64,000 nucleotides of DNA from assembly GCA_049517675.1 (NCBI GenBank), contig JBEKRV010000002.1, positions 61,769 through 125,768 on the forward strand, written 5' to 3'. Shown piece after piece: positions 49,374 through 57,166 of the stretch (positions within the stretch are counted from its first letter, which is position 1; every line of letters begins with the position of its first letter). Both the position numbers and the translations under genes were made by a program. The notes under the pieces were generated by a model that saw only the letters and a program-made list of their open reading frames with translations, did not search any database and was not told the origin of the DNA. Origin of the DNA: Bog-756 sp049517675 (GTDB lineage: Bacteria; Actinomycetota; Acidimicrobiia; Acidimicrobiales; RAAP-2).

Positions 49374-50912
49374 ATGGCAACGCCGGCGGAGCTCGCCTTC
49401 GAGCGCACCAATCTGGACGACGATCAGCTCGCCCACCTCCAGCGGCTCCTCGGGACATGGGGCATCCTCGCCGACCTGTCCTTCTCCGACCTGGTCCTCA
49501 TGGCGCCGATGGCACCGGACCTGACCGATCCGCGTCCCGGACGTCTCGAGTTGGTGATCCTCGGCCAGATGCGACCCTCGAACAGTTCGACGGTCATCGA
49601 GCACGACCTGGTTGGTCAGACGGTGGACGCCGATGTGTGGCCGCTCGTCGTCGAGTCGTTCACGACAGGGGAGTCGTCGAGGGGGGAGATCGTGCTCGAA
49701 CCGGGCGGTGAGCCGGTACGACTGCAGTGCATCCCCGTGCGGTGCCAAGGGGAGACCGTGTCCGTCCTGGCGCGGCTCTCGTCGGGTGCCGGACGTCGGC
49801 CGGGCCACCTCGAACGCACTTACCGGGACGTGTTCAACCGGTTCGCCACCATGCTCTCGGAGGGTTCGTTCCCGTTCCCGAGCGAGGAGGTGGCGACCGA
49901 GGAGGCACCCCGGGTCGGGGACGGCGTGGTCCTGGTCGACGAGGAGGGGCGCGTCCGGTATGCCTCCCCGAACGCCACCAACGCCCTCCACCGCATGGGG
50001 ATGTACTCCCAGATCGAGGGACGCCGACTCACCGACCTCGGGATCGAGGAGTCGGCCATCGAGTGGGCCCTGGCTTCGGCCCTACCGGTGGTGGAGGAGG
50101 TCGAGCGGCGGCCCGACGTCACCGTGCTCCTGCACTGCATCCCCCTGATCCAGGACTCCGTGGTCACCGGATGCATCGTCTTGCTGCGCGACGTCACCGA
50201 CGTTCGCCGCCTCGACCGGCTGCTCCTGTCCAAGGACGCCGCCATCCGCGAGGTCCATCACCGCGTGAAGAACAATCTCCAGACCATCTCGGCACTGCTT
50301 CGGCTGCAGGCCCGGCGGCTGCCGCCCGGCGGCGGGAGGGTCGCCCTCTTCGAGGCGGAACGACGGGTGCGGTCCATCGCCATCGTCCACGAGATCCTCT
50401 CCCGGGAGCCGAGCGACCAGGTCCCCTTCGACGAGATCGTGACGTCGCTGATCCGGATGGCCAAGGATTCGGTCGTTTCCCGTCACCTGACCTTCGAGGT
50501 GACCGGCGGCCTGGGGGAGGTGCCCGCCGACGTGGCGACCCCGCTCGCCGTGGTACTGGCCGAGCTGGTGCAGAACGCCATCGAGCACGCGTTCCTCGAC
50601 TTCGAGGCGGACGGGGAGGACGGCATGCCCGAACCGGGCGAACGCGGGGTGACGGGCACCATCAGCGTCAACCTGCAGACCGACGGCAAGTTGCTGCGGG
50701 TCGAGGTGGTCGACGACGGCTCGGGCCTACCCGAGGGATTCGACATCGAGGAGACGCAGAGCCTGGGACTCTCGATCGTCCGGGACCTGGTCCGCAGCCA
50801 ACTCGACGGCACCATCACCATGCAGAACCGGCGTGTCGACGGTTCCGACCAGACAGGGACCCTGGTGACCATCGAGCTGCCGGCGCGGGACCCCCAGCCG
50901 ATCGGTCAGTAG
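49374..50912 (+). CDS. pdtaS: Cytosolic sensor histidine kinase, PdtaS type
   Basis: A 512-residue soluble kinase. Residues 1-150 form a PdtaS-type GAF domain, residues ~180-275 a PAS domain (VLVDEEGRVRYASPNATNAL), then a HisKA_2 dimerisation segment with the phospho-acceptor His295/296 (IREVHHRVKNNLQ). An HATPase domain follows, with the N-box ELVQNAIEHAF, G1 VVDDGSGLPEGF and G2 SLGLSIVRDLV. In mycobacteria, PdtaS signals through PdtaR, an RNA-binding antiterminator, and its gene is beside whiB1, as here. The PdtaR gene is not in this window. ATG at 49374 has GGAAGGA upstream. Confidence 0.87.
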   Translation: MATPAELAFERTNLDDDQLAHLQRLLGTWGILADLSFSDLVLMAPMAPDLTDPRPGRLELVILGQMRPSNSSTVIEHDLVGQTVDADVWPLVVESFTTGESSRGEIVLEPGGEPVRLQCIPVRCQGETVSVLARLSSGAGRRPGHLERTYRDVFNRFATMLSEGSFPFPSEEVATEEAPRVGDGVVLVDEEGRVRYASPNATNALHRMGMYSQIEGRRLTDLGIEESAIEWALASALPVVEEVERRPDVTVLLHCIPLIQDSVVTGCIVLLRDVTDVRRLDRLLLSKDAAIREVHHRVKNNLQTISALLRLQARRLPPGGGRVALFEAERRVRSIAIVHEILSREPSDQVPFDEIVTSLIRMAKDSVVSRHLTFEVTGGLGEVPADVATPLAVVLAELVQNAIEHAFLDFEADGEDGMPEPGERGVTGTISVNLQTDGKLLRVEVVDDGSGLPEGFDIEETQSLGLSIVRDLVRSQLDGTITMQNRRVDGSDQTGTLVTIELPARDPQPIGQ

Positions 50913-51009
50913 CCGTCAGGATCCGTGCCGCCGGTCAGGATCCGTGGAGCTCCGACGAACCTGCCGTGGAGGGATTCGGCCGTCGCCGGGCCCGGGCGTC
51001 GGGAGTCGG

Positions 51010-51111
51010 CGTAGGGCGTGAGCCGACGTAGGTGGTGAGTCGATGCTGGGCGTGGGTCGGCGTAGGTGATGAGCCAACGAGACTCGTGAGTCTGCGTAGG
51101 TGGTGAGCCGA
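51010..51111. repeat. Tandem repeat, 17-bp unit, six copies
   Basis: The unit CGTAGGTGGTGAGCCGA occurs clearly at 51010, 51027, 51061 and 51095, with degraded 17-bp copies at 51044 and 51078, so the register is kept throughout. The fifth unit contains the palindrome AGACTC-GT-GAGTCT (51080-51093). The array fills most of the 229-bp gap between the convergent pdtaS and whiB genes. Confidence 0.82.
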
Positions 51112-51141
51112 GGCCGGTGCCGGCGGAAACGGAGGAGCGGC

Positions 51142-51432
51142 TCAGGAGGCCCGACGCCGGGCGGCGAGCCAGGCCTTGCGGAGCTTGCGTCGCTCCTCCT
51201 CGGAGGTGGCGCCCCATACGCCGGACTCCTGGTTGGTGGCGAGGGCGAAGTCGAGACAGGTCTCCTGGACTTCGCAAGTCCGACAGACCCGCTTGGCCGA
51301 CTCGATCTGGTCGACCGCGGGTCCGGTCGTCCCGATGGGGAAGAACAGATCGGGCTCGGTACTCCGGCAGGCGGCGAACTGCCTCCAGTCACCTTCGTCC
51401 CACTCGACCGTGCGATTCCACATGAGGGCCAC
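51142..51432 (-). CDS. whiB1: WhiB1-type iron-sulfur regulator
   Basis: A 96-residue [4Fe-4S] regulator. The cluster cysteines are C22, C50, C53 and C59 (C-x27-C-x2-C-x5-C), exactly the spacing of mycobacterial WhiB1. The GVWGA turn and basic C-terminal helix (EERRKLRKAWLAARRRAS) follow. WhiB1 binds the principal sigma factor and DNA and reacts with nitric oxide. GTG at 51432 is chosen because GGAGG lies seven nt upstream; GTG at 51450 and ATG at 51423 are also in frame. The promoter region has TAGTCC (51462-51457) and a CRP-type palindrome. Confidence 0.88.
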   Translation of the reverse strand: MALMWNRTVEWDEGDWRQFAACRSTEPDLFFPIGTTGPAVDQIESAKRVCRTCEVQETCLDFALATNQESGVWGATSEEERRKLRKAWLAARRRAS

Positions 51433-51468
51433 GCTGATTCCTCCACTCACCAGTTCGGACTACCCTCT

Positions 51469-51484
51469 TGTGATTTGTTTCACA
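51469..51484. promoter_or_regulatory. Perfect CRP-type palindrome upstream of whiB1
   Basis: TGTGA-TTTGTT-TCACA matches the CRP half-site consensus TGTGA-N6-TCACA at all ten positions. Its centre is 44 nt upstream of the whiB1 start codon and 17 nt from the centre of the putative -10, so it covers the -35 region. In Mycobacterium tuberculosis whiB1 is controlled by the CRP protein Rv3676 through sites of this type. The site could also serve the divergent gene at 51637. Confidence 0.65.
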
Positions 51485-51636
51485 TAGCTCGGCGCTAAAG
51501 GTGTCACCGGCCGTTCAGGGTTCGTTCACTACAGTATCTAGCGGCACCCATGCTTGCAAGCACTTTTAGGGCCGTCCACGTGGGATTTGACACAGATTCC
51601 CCGATGTCGCGTCAGGTGCTGGGAGGAGTGCGGAGC

Positions 51637-52341
51637 GTGACCAAATTGGTGGCAGTCCAGGCTCACCGGGGCAGTCCGGACCATCGGTCGGGCGTCCGGG
51701 AGAACACGCTCGACGCCTTCGCCCGGGCGCGCTCCCTGGGGGCGGACAGCATCGAGCTCGACGTGCGGTTGACCGCCGACGGCGGCCTGGCCGTCCACCA
51801 CGACCCGGTGATCGAAGGGGCCGGTCCGGTCCACGAGCTGGCGACCTCCGATCTGCCCGACCATGTCCCCCTCCTCTCCGAAGCCCTCGAGGCCTGTGCC
51901 GGGATGGTGGTGAACATCGAGGTCAAGAACCTGCCCACCGAACCGGCATTCGATCCGTCCGACCGATGCACCGAGGACGTCGTCGCACTGGTGACGGCCC
52001 ACGATGTGGGCGACTCGGTGATCATCTCGTCGTTCTGGCCGGGTGCCCTGGCCGTGGTGCGCTGCTCCGGGCCGAACCTCGCGACAGGCTTGCTGGTGAC
52101 GTCCCGGGCGGGCGCGGACGCGGCGATCACGGCCGCCGTAGCGCACGGCTGCGCCGCCGTCCACCTCCCGATCGGGCTGGTGTCGGCAGCCACCGTCGAC
52201 TCGGCCCACGCCGCCGGCCTGGCTGTGGCCGCGTGGACCGTCGCCGACGAGTCCGTTCTGGCCAGCGTGCTCGACGCCGGCGTCGATACCGTGATCACCG
52301 ACGACGTGTCCATGGCGCGCCGGGCGGTCGACCGCGCCTGA
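51637..52341 (+). CDS. Glycerophosphodiester phosphodiesterase family protein
   Basis: A 234-residue TIM-barrel hydrolase that splits glycerophosphodiesters to glycerol 3-phosphate and an alcohol. Key residues visible are the catalytic histidine of AHRGSPDHR, RENTLDAFARA with Glu, SIELDVRLTADG with the metal-binding Glu/Asp, and VHHDPVIE with the second histidine. There is no signal peptide, so it is cytoplasmic. GTG at 51637 follows an excellent GGGAGGAG site eight nt upstream, although the frame is open to 51550. TACAGT (51530-51535) is a possible -10. Confidence 0.87.
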   Translation: MTKLVAVQAHRGSPDHRSGVRENTLDAFARARSLGADSIELDVRLTADGGLAVHHDPVIEGAGPVHELATSDLPDHVPLLSEALEACAGMVVNIEVKNLPTEPAFDPSDRCTEDVVALVTAHDVGDSVIISSFWPGALAVVRCSGPNLATGLLVTSRAGADAAITAAVAHGCAAVHLPIGLVSAATVDSAHAAGLAVAAWTVADESVLASVLDAGVDTVITDDVSMARRAVDRA

Positions 52342-52423
52342 CCTGGGGGGATTCGATGCGTCCTGACCTGGGACGGTGCCCCGATTGGTCGCGGGGGTCG
52401 GTTTTCGTCAACAATGCACGGTC

Positions 52424-53203
52424 ATGAACGTCGTCGTCTGCGTAAAGCAGATCCCTGATCCCGCCGCTCCGCCGGCGCTCGATCCGGGGTCGAAGAACCT
52501 TGTCCGTGACGGAAAGCTGATCCTGGACGATTCCGACGCCTACGGCGTCGAGATGGCCCTGCAATTGGCCGACGCCGCCGGCGGGGGTGAGGTCACCCTG
52601 GTCTCGATGGCCCCCAACGGAGAGGTCTCCGGGCTCCGCACTGCCCTGGCCATGGGCGCCGCGAAGGCCATCCTGATCAGCGACCCGGCCCTGGCCGGAA
52701 CCGATGCCCTCGGCACGGCGAAGGTGCTGGCGGCGGCGATCAAGCGGGCCGAGCCCGACCTCATCCTCGCCGCCACCGAGTCGACGGACGGGTACACCGG
52801 GACCACCCCGGTGCAGATCGCCGAACTGCTCGGCCTTCCGTCGGTGACGTTCGCCAAGAAGGTCGAGGTGACCGGTTCGTCGCTCAAGGTCGAGCGCCAG
52901 ACCGAGGCCGGCTACGACGAGGTCGAGTGCTCGTTGCCGGCCGTCGTCACGGTGACAGCCGGTGTCGTCGAACCCCGCTACCCCTCGTTCAAGGGGATCA
53001 TGGCGGCCAAGTCCAAGCCGGTCGACAACCTCACCGTCGCCGACCTCGGCATCGATGCCAGTGAGGTCGGTGCCGCCGGCGCCCGCCAGGAGATCACCAA
53101 TGTCGCCCCGGCCGAGGCCCGGGCCGCCGGTGAGATCGTCGTCGACGAGGGCGAGGCTCACCTGCGGGTGATCGAGTTCCTCGAGCAGCTCAAGGTCCTC
53201 TAG
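52424..53203 (+). CDS. etfB: Electron transfer flavoprotein, beta subunit
   Basis: A 259-residue EtfB/FixA protein that binds AMP and pairs with EtfA. It begins NVVVCVKQIPDPA and has DAYGVEMALQLADA, the AMP-loop region STDGYTGTTPVQIAELLGLP and the dehydrogenase-recognition region PAVVTVTAGVVEPRYPSFKG. The domain ends with a long C-terminal helix. ATG at 52424 has no evident ribosome site. The etfA gene follows after 23 nt. Together they carry electrons from acyl-CoA dehydrogenases, such as the one at 6698, to the membrane ETF:quinone reductase, which is not in the window. Confidence 0.93.
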   Translation: MNVVVCVKQIPDPAAPPALDPGSKNLVRDGKLILDDSDAYGVEMALQLADAAGGGEVTLVSMAPNGEVSGLRTALAMGAAKAILISDPALAGTDALGTAKVLAAAIKRAEPDLILAATESTDGYTGTTPVQIAELLGLPSVTFAKKVEVTGSSLKVERQTEAGYDEVECSLPAVVTVTAGVVEPRYPSFKGIMAAKSKPVDNLTVADLGIDASEVGAAGARQEITNVAPAEARAAGEIVVDEGEAHLRVIEFLEQLKVL

Positions 53204-53226
53204 GTCCGGTACAGGAGAACACGCAC

Positions 53227-54195
53227 ATGACCACCGCCAAGATCTGGGTCGTCGTCGAAGTGGTCGACGGCGCCCCCACCACCACCTCGCTCGAGCTGAT
53301 CAGCCGCGCCCGCACCCTGGCCGACACGGTCGAGGCCGTCGTCTGGGGCGACGGCGCATCCTCGGCCGCAGCCCTCGGTGAGTACGGCGCGACCACCGTC
53401 CACGACGTGGGCGACCTCGGCGGTGCCCTCCCCGGCGCACCGGTGGCCGCGTCCATCGCCGCCGCCGTCGCCGCGGGGACCGGGCCCGACGCGGTCCTGC
53501 TGCCCGCCACCTACGACGGGCGCGACGTGGCCGGCCGCCTGTCGGTCAAGCTCGACCGACCGGTGCTGACCAACGTGGTCGACCTCACCGAGGCCGATGG
53601 CGGACTGGTCAGCCAGCACGCGATCTTCGGTGGTGCCGAGATCCTCACCGCCCGGTTCACCGCGGAGGGTCCCGGGATCTTCGTCATCCGGGCCAAGTCG
53701 TTCGCGGCCGAGCCGTCCGGTGGCGCTCCGGCGGCCGTCGTAGCCGCCCCGGCACCCGACACCGGTGCCTCAAACGCGGCGCGCATCGTCGCCCGCCACG
53801 TCGAGGAGCGTTCCGGCCCCAAGCTGGACGAGGCCGAAGTGGTCGTCTCGGGCGGACGTGGTCTGGGCGAGAAGGACCAGTACGTGCTCATCGAGCAGCT
53901 CGCCGGACTCCTCCACGGAGCAGCCGGTGCCAGCCGCGCCATCGTCGATGCGGGGTGGGTGCCCTACTCCCACCAGGTCGGCCAGACCGGCAAGACGGTG
54001 AAGCCCACCGTCTACATGGCCTGCGGGATCTCGGGAGCCACCCAGCACATGGTCGGCATGAAGAACTCGAAGAACATCATCGCCGTCAACAAGGACCAGG
54101 ACGCCCCGATCTTCCAGGTCGCCGACCTGGGCATCGTCGGGGACGTGCACAAGGTCCTCCCGAAGTTGATCGAGGCAATCCAGGCCCGGGGCTGA
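53227..54195 (+). CDS. etfA: Electron transfer flavoprotein, alpha subunit
   Basis: A 322-residue EtfA. The FAD domain is at the C-terminal half: VVSGGRGLGEKDQYVLIEQL, then DAGWVPYSHQVGQTGKTVKP, YMACGISGATQHMVGMK and AVNKDQDAPIFQVADLGIVG, all diagnostic of the FAD-binding region. A GGAG site lies just before the ATG at 53227. The gene ends the etfBA operon, which is followed by a clear hairpin terminator at 54252. Confidence 0.94.
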   Translation: MTTAKIWVVVEVVDGAPTTTSLELISRARTLADTVEAVVWGDGASSAAALGEYGATTVHDVGDLGGALPGAPVAASIAAAVAAGTGPDAVLLPATYDGRDVAGRLSVKLDRPVLTNVVDLTEADGGLVSQHAIFGGAEILTARFTAEGPGIFVIRAKSFAAEPSGGAPAAVVAAPAPDTGASNAARIVARHVEERSGPKLDEAEVVVSGGRGLGEKDQYVLIEQLAGLLHGAAGASRAIVDAGWVPYSHQVGQTGKTVKPTVYMACGISGATQHMVGMKNSKNIIAVNKDQDAPIFQVADLGIVGDVHKVLPKLIEAIQARG

Positions 54196-54251
54196 CCCTT
54201 CCGGTCGACGCCTGCCCTTGCGGGCGGACGTCCCCGTCCGACGTGTGACCA

Positions 54252-54277
54252 CGACCCGCGGCCCAGGCCGCGGGTCG
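54252..54277 (+). terminator. Terminator hairpin after etfA
   Basis: CGACCCGCGGCC (54252-54263), loop CA, then GGCCGCGGGTCG (54266-54277): a perfect 12-bp stem 56 nt after the etfA stop. Confidence 0.75.
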
Positions 54278-54315
54278 GGTCGCGACAGGGCCCGCACCCG
54301 CCCCGAGGTCATCAC

Positions 54316-54343
54316 TTGGCGACAGAGGTGCACCGGGTAATGT
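54316..54343 (+). promoter_or_regulatory. Promoter of the MBOAT-SGNH operon
   Basis: TTGGCG (54316-54321), 16 bp, TAATGT (54338-54343). The RNA would start near 54350, giving a leader of ~55 nt before the GTG at 54405. Confidence 0.5.
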
Positions 54344-54404
54344 CCGCAACGGTGCCGCCCTGCGGCGTCGCCTGGCACCCATCCCCTGTCCGAACGAAGT
54401 CCAC

Positions 54405-55826
54405 GTGCTCTTTCCCACCATCGACTTTGCCATCTTCTTCGCTGTGGTCTACACGGTGCAGTGGCTGCTCGCCCCGTACGCAGGTCCGTGGAAGGCGTTC
54501 ATGGTGCTGGCGAGCTACGTGTTCTACGCGTGGTGGGATTGGCGTTTCATCTTCCTCCTCGCCGCATCGACCGCCATCGCATTCGCGGGCGGACGTCTGA
54601 TCCACCCGGCCGCCGGGACGAGGCGACGGGTCGCCATGTGGACGTCCGTGGCCCTCCTGCTCGGGCTCCTCGCGTGGTTCAAGTACTACGGCTTCGTCGC
54701 CGTCAACGTCGACAACGTCACCCACGCCATCGGGCTCGGCCGGCCGATCCCCCTGCTGAACGTGACGCTCCCCGTCGGGATCTCCTTCTTCACCTTCATG
54801 GCCGTCAGCTATGTGGTCGACATCTACCGCGGCGTGCTCCGACCGGCCCGGGGCATCGACGTGACGGTCTACCTCTCGTTCTTCCCCCACCTGATCGCCG
54901 GGCCCATCGTCCGTGGCACCGAGCTGCTCCCTCAGATCCGCAAGATGCGCGATCCCGACGACGTCCACTACGTGGAGGCGTTCTGGCTGATCGCCGCCGG
55001 CCTGGCAAAGAAGGTCGTGCTCTCGTCGTACCTGTCCACCTACGTCGTCGACCCGGTCTTCGCCGATCCCCACCAGCACTCCGCCCTCGAGGTGCTGTTC
55101 GCCATCTGGGGCTACGCCGTGCAGATCTACGCCGACTTCAGCGGCTACACCGACATCGCCATCGGTCTGGCCCTGCTCATGGGCTTCCGCTTCCCGGTCA
55201 ACTTCAAGCGGCCGTACACGGCGATCGACCTGCAGGACTTCTGGAGGCGGTGGCACATCACCCTGTCGTTCTGGCTCCGTGACTACCTCTACATCCCCCT
55301 CGGCGGCAACCGCGGGACCGAGCAGCGGATCAGCGCGAACATCATGATCACCATGCTGCTCGGCGGCCTGTGGCACGGCGCCTCGTGGACGTTCGTGTTC
55401 TGGGGCGGCTACCACGGGGTGGGACAGGTGATCGGCCGACAGCGGCGCAAGGCGCGGATCGCCAAGGGCCTTCCGCCCGAGCCGGTGGGCCGGGCCCGAG
55501 TGGCGTGGGCCCGTTTCGCCACGTTCCAGGTGGTCTGCCTCGGATGGCTGTTCTTCCGTGCCGTCACCCTCGGGAACGCCTTCGACATGCTCGGCCGGCT
55601 CGTCAACGGCTGGGGGAGCTCGCCCCTGGTGACCCCGCTGGCCGCCCTGGCGATCGCCGCCGGCATCGCCAGTCAGTACCTCCCCGACGACTGGCTCAGT
55701 GCCGTCCTGCGGTTCTTCGCCGAACGCCGACCGGTGGTCCAGGGGGCCATACTGGGCCTGGTGCTCCTGGCCATCACGACATTCGGGCCCGCAGGCGTGG
55801 CCCCCTTCATCTACTACCGGTTCTGA
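54405..55826 (+). CDS. MBOAT-family membrane O-acyltransferase
   Basis: A 473-residue protein with about 11-12 membrane helices, resembling AlgI and DltB. The conserved tracts are WFKYYGFVA, SFFTFMAVSYVVDIYRG, FFPHLIAGPI, QIYADFSGYTDIAIGLALLM with FNFKRPY-like sequence (NFKRPYTA), FWRRWHITLSFWLRDYLYI and GLWHGASWTF, which holds the catalytic histidine. It would pass an acyl (often acetyl) group across the membrane to a glycan or wall polymer. The GTG start at 54405 is followed by LFPTIDFAIFF, a normal N-terminus. The next gene starts two nt after its stop. Confidence 0.9.
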   Translation: MLFPTIDFAIFFAVVYTVQWLLAPYAGPWKAFMVLASYVFYAWWDWRFIFLLAASTAIAFAGGRLIHPAAGTRRRVAMWTSVALLLGLLAWFKYYGFVAVNVDNVTHAIGLGRPIPLLNVTLPVGISFFTFMAVSYVVDIYRGVLRPARGIDVTVYLSFFPHLIAGPIVRGTELLPQIRKMRDPDDVHYVEAFWLIAAGLAKKVVLSSYLSTYVVDPVFADPHQHSALEVLFAIWGYAVQIYADFSGYTDIAIGLALLMGFRFPVNFKRPYTAIDLQDFWRRWHITLSFWLRDYLYIPLGGNRGTEQRISANIMITMLLGGLWHGASWTFVFWGGYHGVGQVIGRQRRKARIAKGLPPEPVGRARVAWARFATFQVVCLGWLFFRAVTLGNAFDMLGRLVNGWGSSPLVTPLAALAIAAGIASQYLPDDWLSAVLRFFAERRPVVQGAILGLVLLAITTFGPAGVAPFIYYRF

Positions 55827-55828
55827 CC

Positions 55829-57064
55829 GTGTCTCCCGCCCCACCACCCCGCACGCCGGCATCCCCGCCGACGAGGCCCCCGCCGACCGGGCCCGAAGGA
55901 GCCGGACCCTACGACTGGTCCGACGACCCTGACGGAGGCGGCTCCCGGGGAAGTGACGGCGGGCGGTCGCATCGGAGGGTGGGCTCACCGCTGACCGACC
56001 ACGCCGACCGCGGCATCGGCGACGATCACGCGTTCTGGGAGCGGTTGCCGTTTCCAGGGATCCCCTGGACCCGAGCACTGTTCGTCGGCGTGGTCTGCTT
56101 CGCCCTGTGGTTCCTCCTCGACGCTCCGAGTCTCCAGCGCTCGGCCCAGGTGTCACCGCTGGGCGTCCGTCGGACCGTCTCCATGGACGTGACCGGACCG
56201 GTCGCCGCGCTCAGCCGGACACTCGGGCTGTCGAACGTGGTGGGTTGGACCGACAGGGCGTTCGGGCGCACCCCGGGCGGCGGTCCTGCGCTCAACGTCC
56301 CCATCCGCCCGCTGAAGCCGAGACGGGTGCCGGTGACCACGGGCCCGACGACACCGACCACGTTGCCGCCGCTCAACTACCACCCGACGCCGGCCGATCC
56401 CCTCCGGGTGCTGATCGTCGGGGACTCGGTCGGGCTCGACCTCGGTCAGCCTCTGGTCAATGCGCTCGGCGCCTACGGCGACGTGACCACCTACCTCGAC
56501 GGTCGGGTCGACACCGGCCTCAGCCGTCCCGACTACTTCAACTGGCCGGCCGAGCTCCACATCGACCTGGCCAACCAGCAGCCGCAGCTGGTGGTGGTGA
56601 TGATCGGCGCCAACGACCCCCAGGGACTGGTGACACCCGGCGGCTCCATCGGGTACGGGCAGCCGGGATGGGACTCGGCCTACTCGGCACGGGTGGCGGC
56701 CTTCATCGCCGAGGCCAACGCCGCCGGCGCACACGTGCTGTGGGTGGGGATGCCACCGATGCAGGACCCCGGGCTCAATGCCGCGCTGATCCATCTGAAC
56801 GGCCTCGTCCAGGCCCAGGTGACCGCGGCCGGCGCCGGCGCCAGCTACGTGTCCTCGGATCCGTCGCTCGCCAATGCCCAGGGGGGCTTTACCGCCTACG
56901 TCTCCAACGGTGCCGGAGCGGTGATCAACATCCGCACGCCCGACGGCATCCACCTGACCCCCGGGGGTGGGGCGGTGTTGGCCACGGCCGTCGTCGACTA
57001 CATCCAGGACGACCTCCACGTCGAACTCGTGCCCGGGACCGGGAGAATCGAGCGCCGGGACTGA
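55829..57064 (+). CDS. Membrane-anchored SGNH/GDSL hydrolase or acyltransferase
   Basis: A 411-residue protein with a Pro/Ser/Gly-rich cytoplasmic N-terminus (1-78), one membrane helix (82-98) and an extracellular SGNH domain. Block I is VLIVGDSVGLDLG with nucleophile Ser200, block III is VVMIGANDPQG, and block V is DGIHLTPGGG with the catalytic Asp and His. It starts two nt after the MBOAT gene. As in the AlgI/AlgJ and DltB/DltD pairs, the MBOAT protein probably loads the acyl group and this protein moves it onto the polymer. The polymer is unknown. Confidence 0.85.
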   Translation: MSPAPPPRTPASPPTRPPPTGPEGAGPYDWSDDPDGGGSRGSDGGRSHRRVGSPLTDHADRGIGDDHAFWERLPFPGIPWTRALFVGVVCFALWFLLDAPSLQRSAQVSPLGVRRTVSMDVTGPVAALSRTLGLSNVVGWTDRAFGRTPGGGPALNVPIRPLKPRRVPVTTGPTTPTTLPPLNYHPTPADPLRVLIVGDSVGLDLGQPLVNALGAYGDVTTYLDGRVDTGLSRPDYFNWPAELHIDLANQQPQLVVVMIGANDPQGLVTPGGSIGYGQPGWDSAYSARVAAFIAEANAAGAHVLWVGMPPMQDPGLNAALIHLNGLVQAQVTAAGAGASYVSSDPSLANAQGGFTAYVSNGAGAVINIRTPDGIHLTPGGGAVLATAVVDYIQDDLHVELVPGTGRIERRD

Positions 57065-57166
57065 GCGATCCGACCGGGATTCGGGAGCGGTTCCGATGTC
57101 GGGCGGGCGCGGCTTCCGACGTGGTGCACACCACGGGTGGGGCCGGTGCACGCGAGGGGTGCCCGC

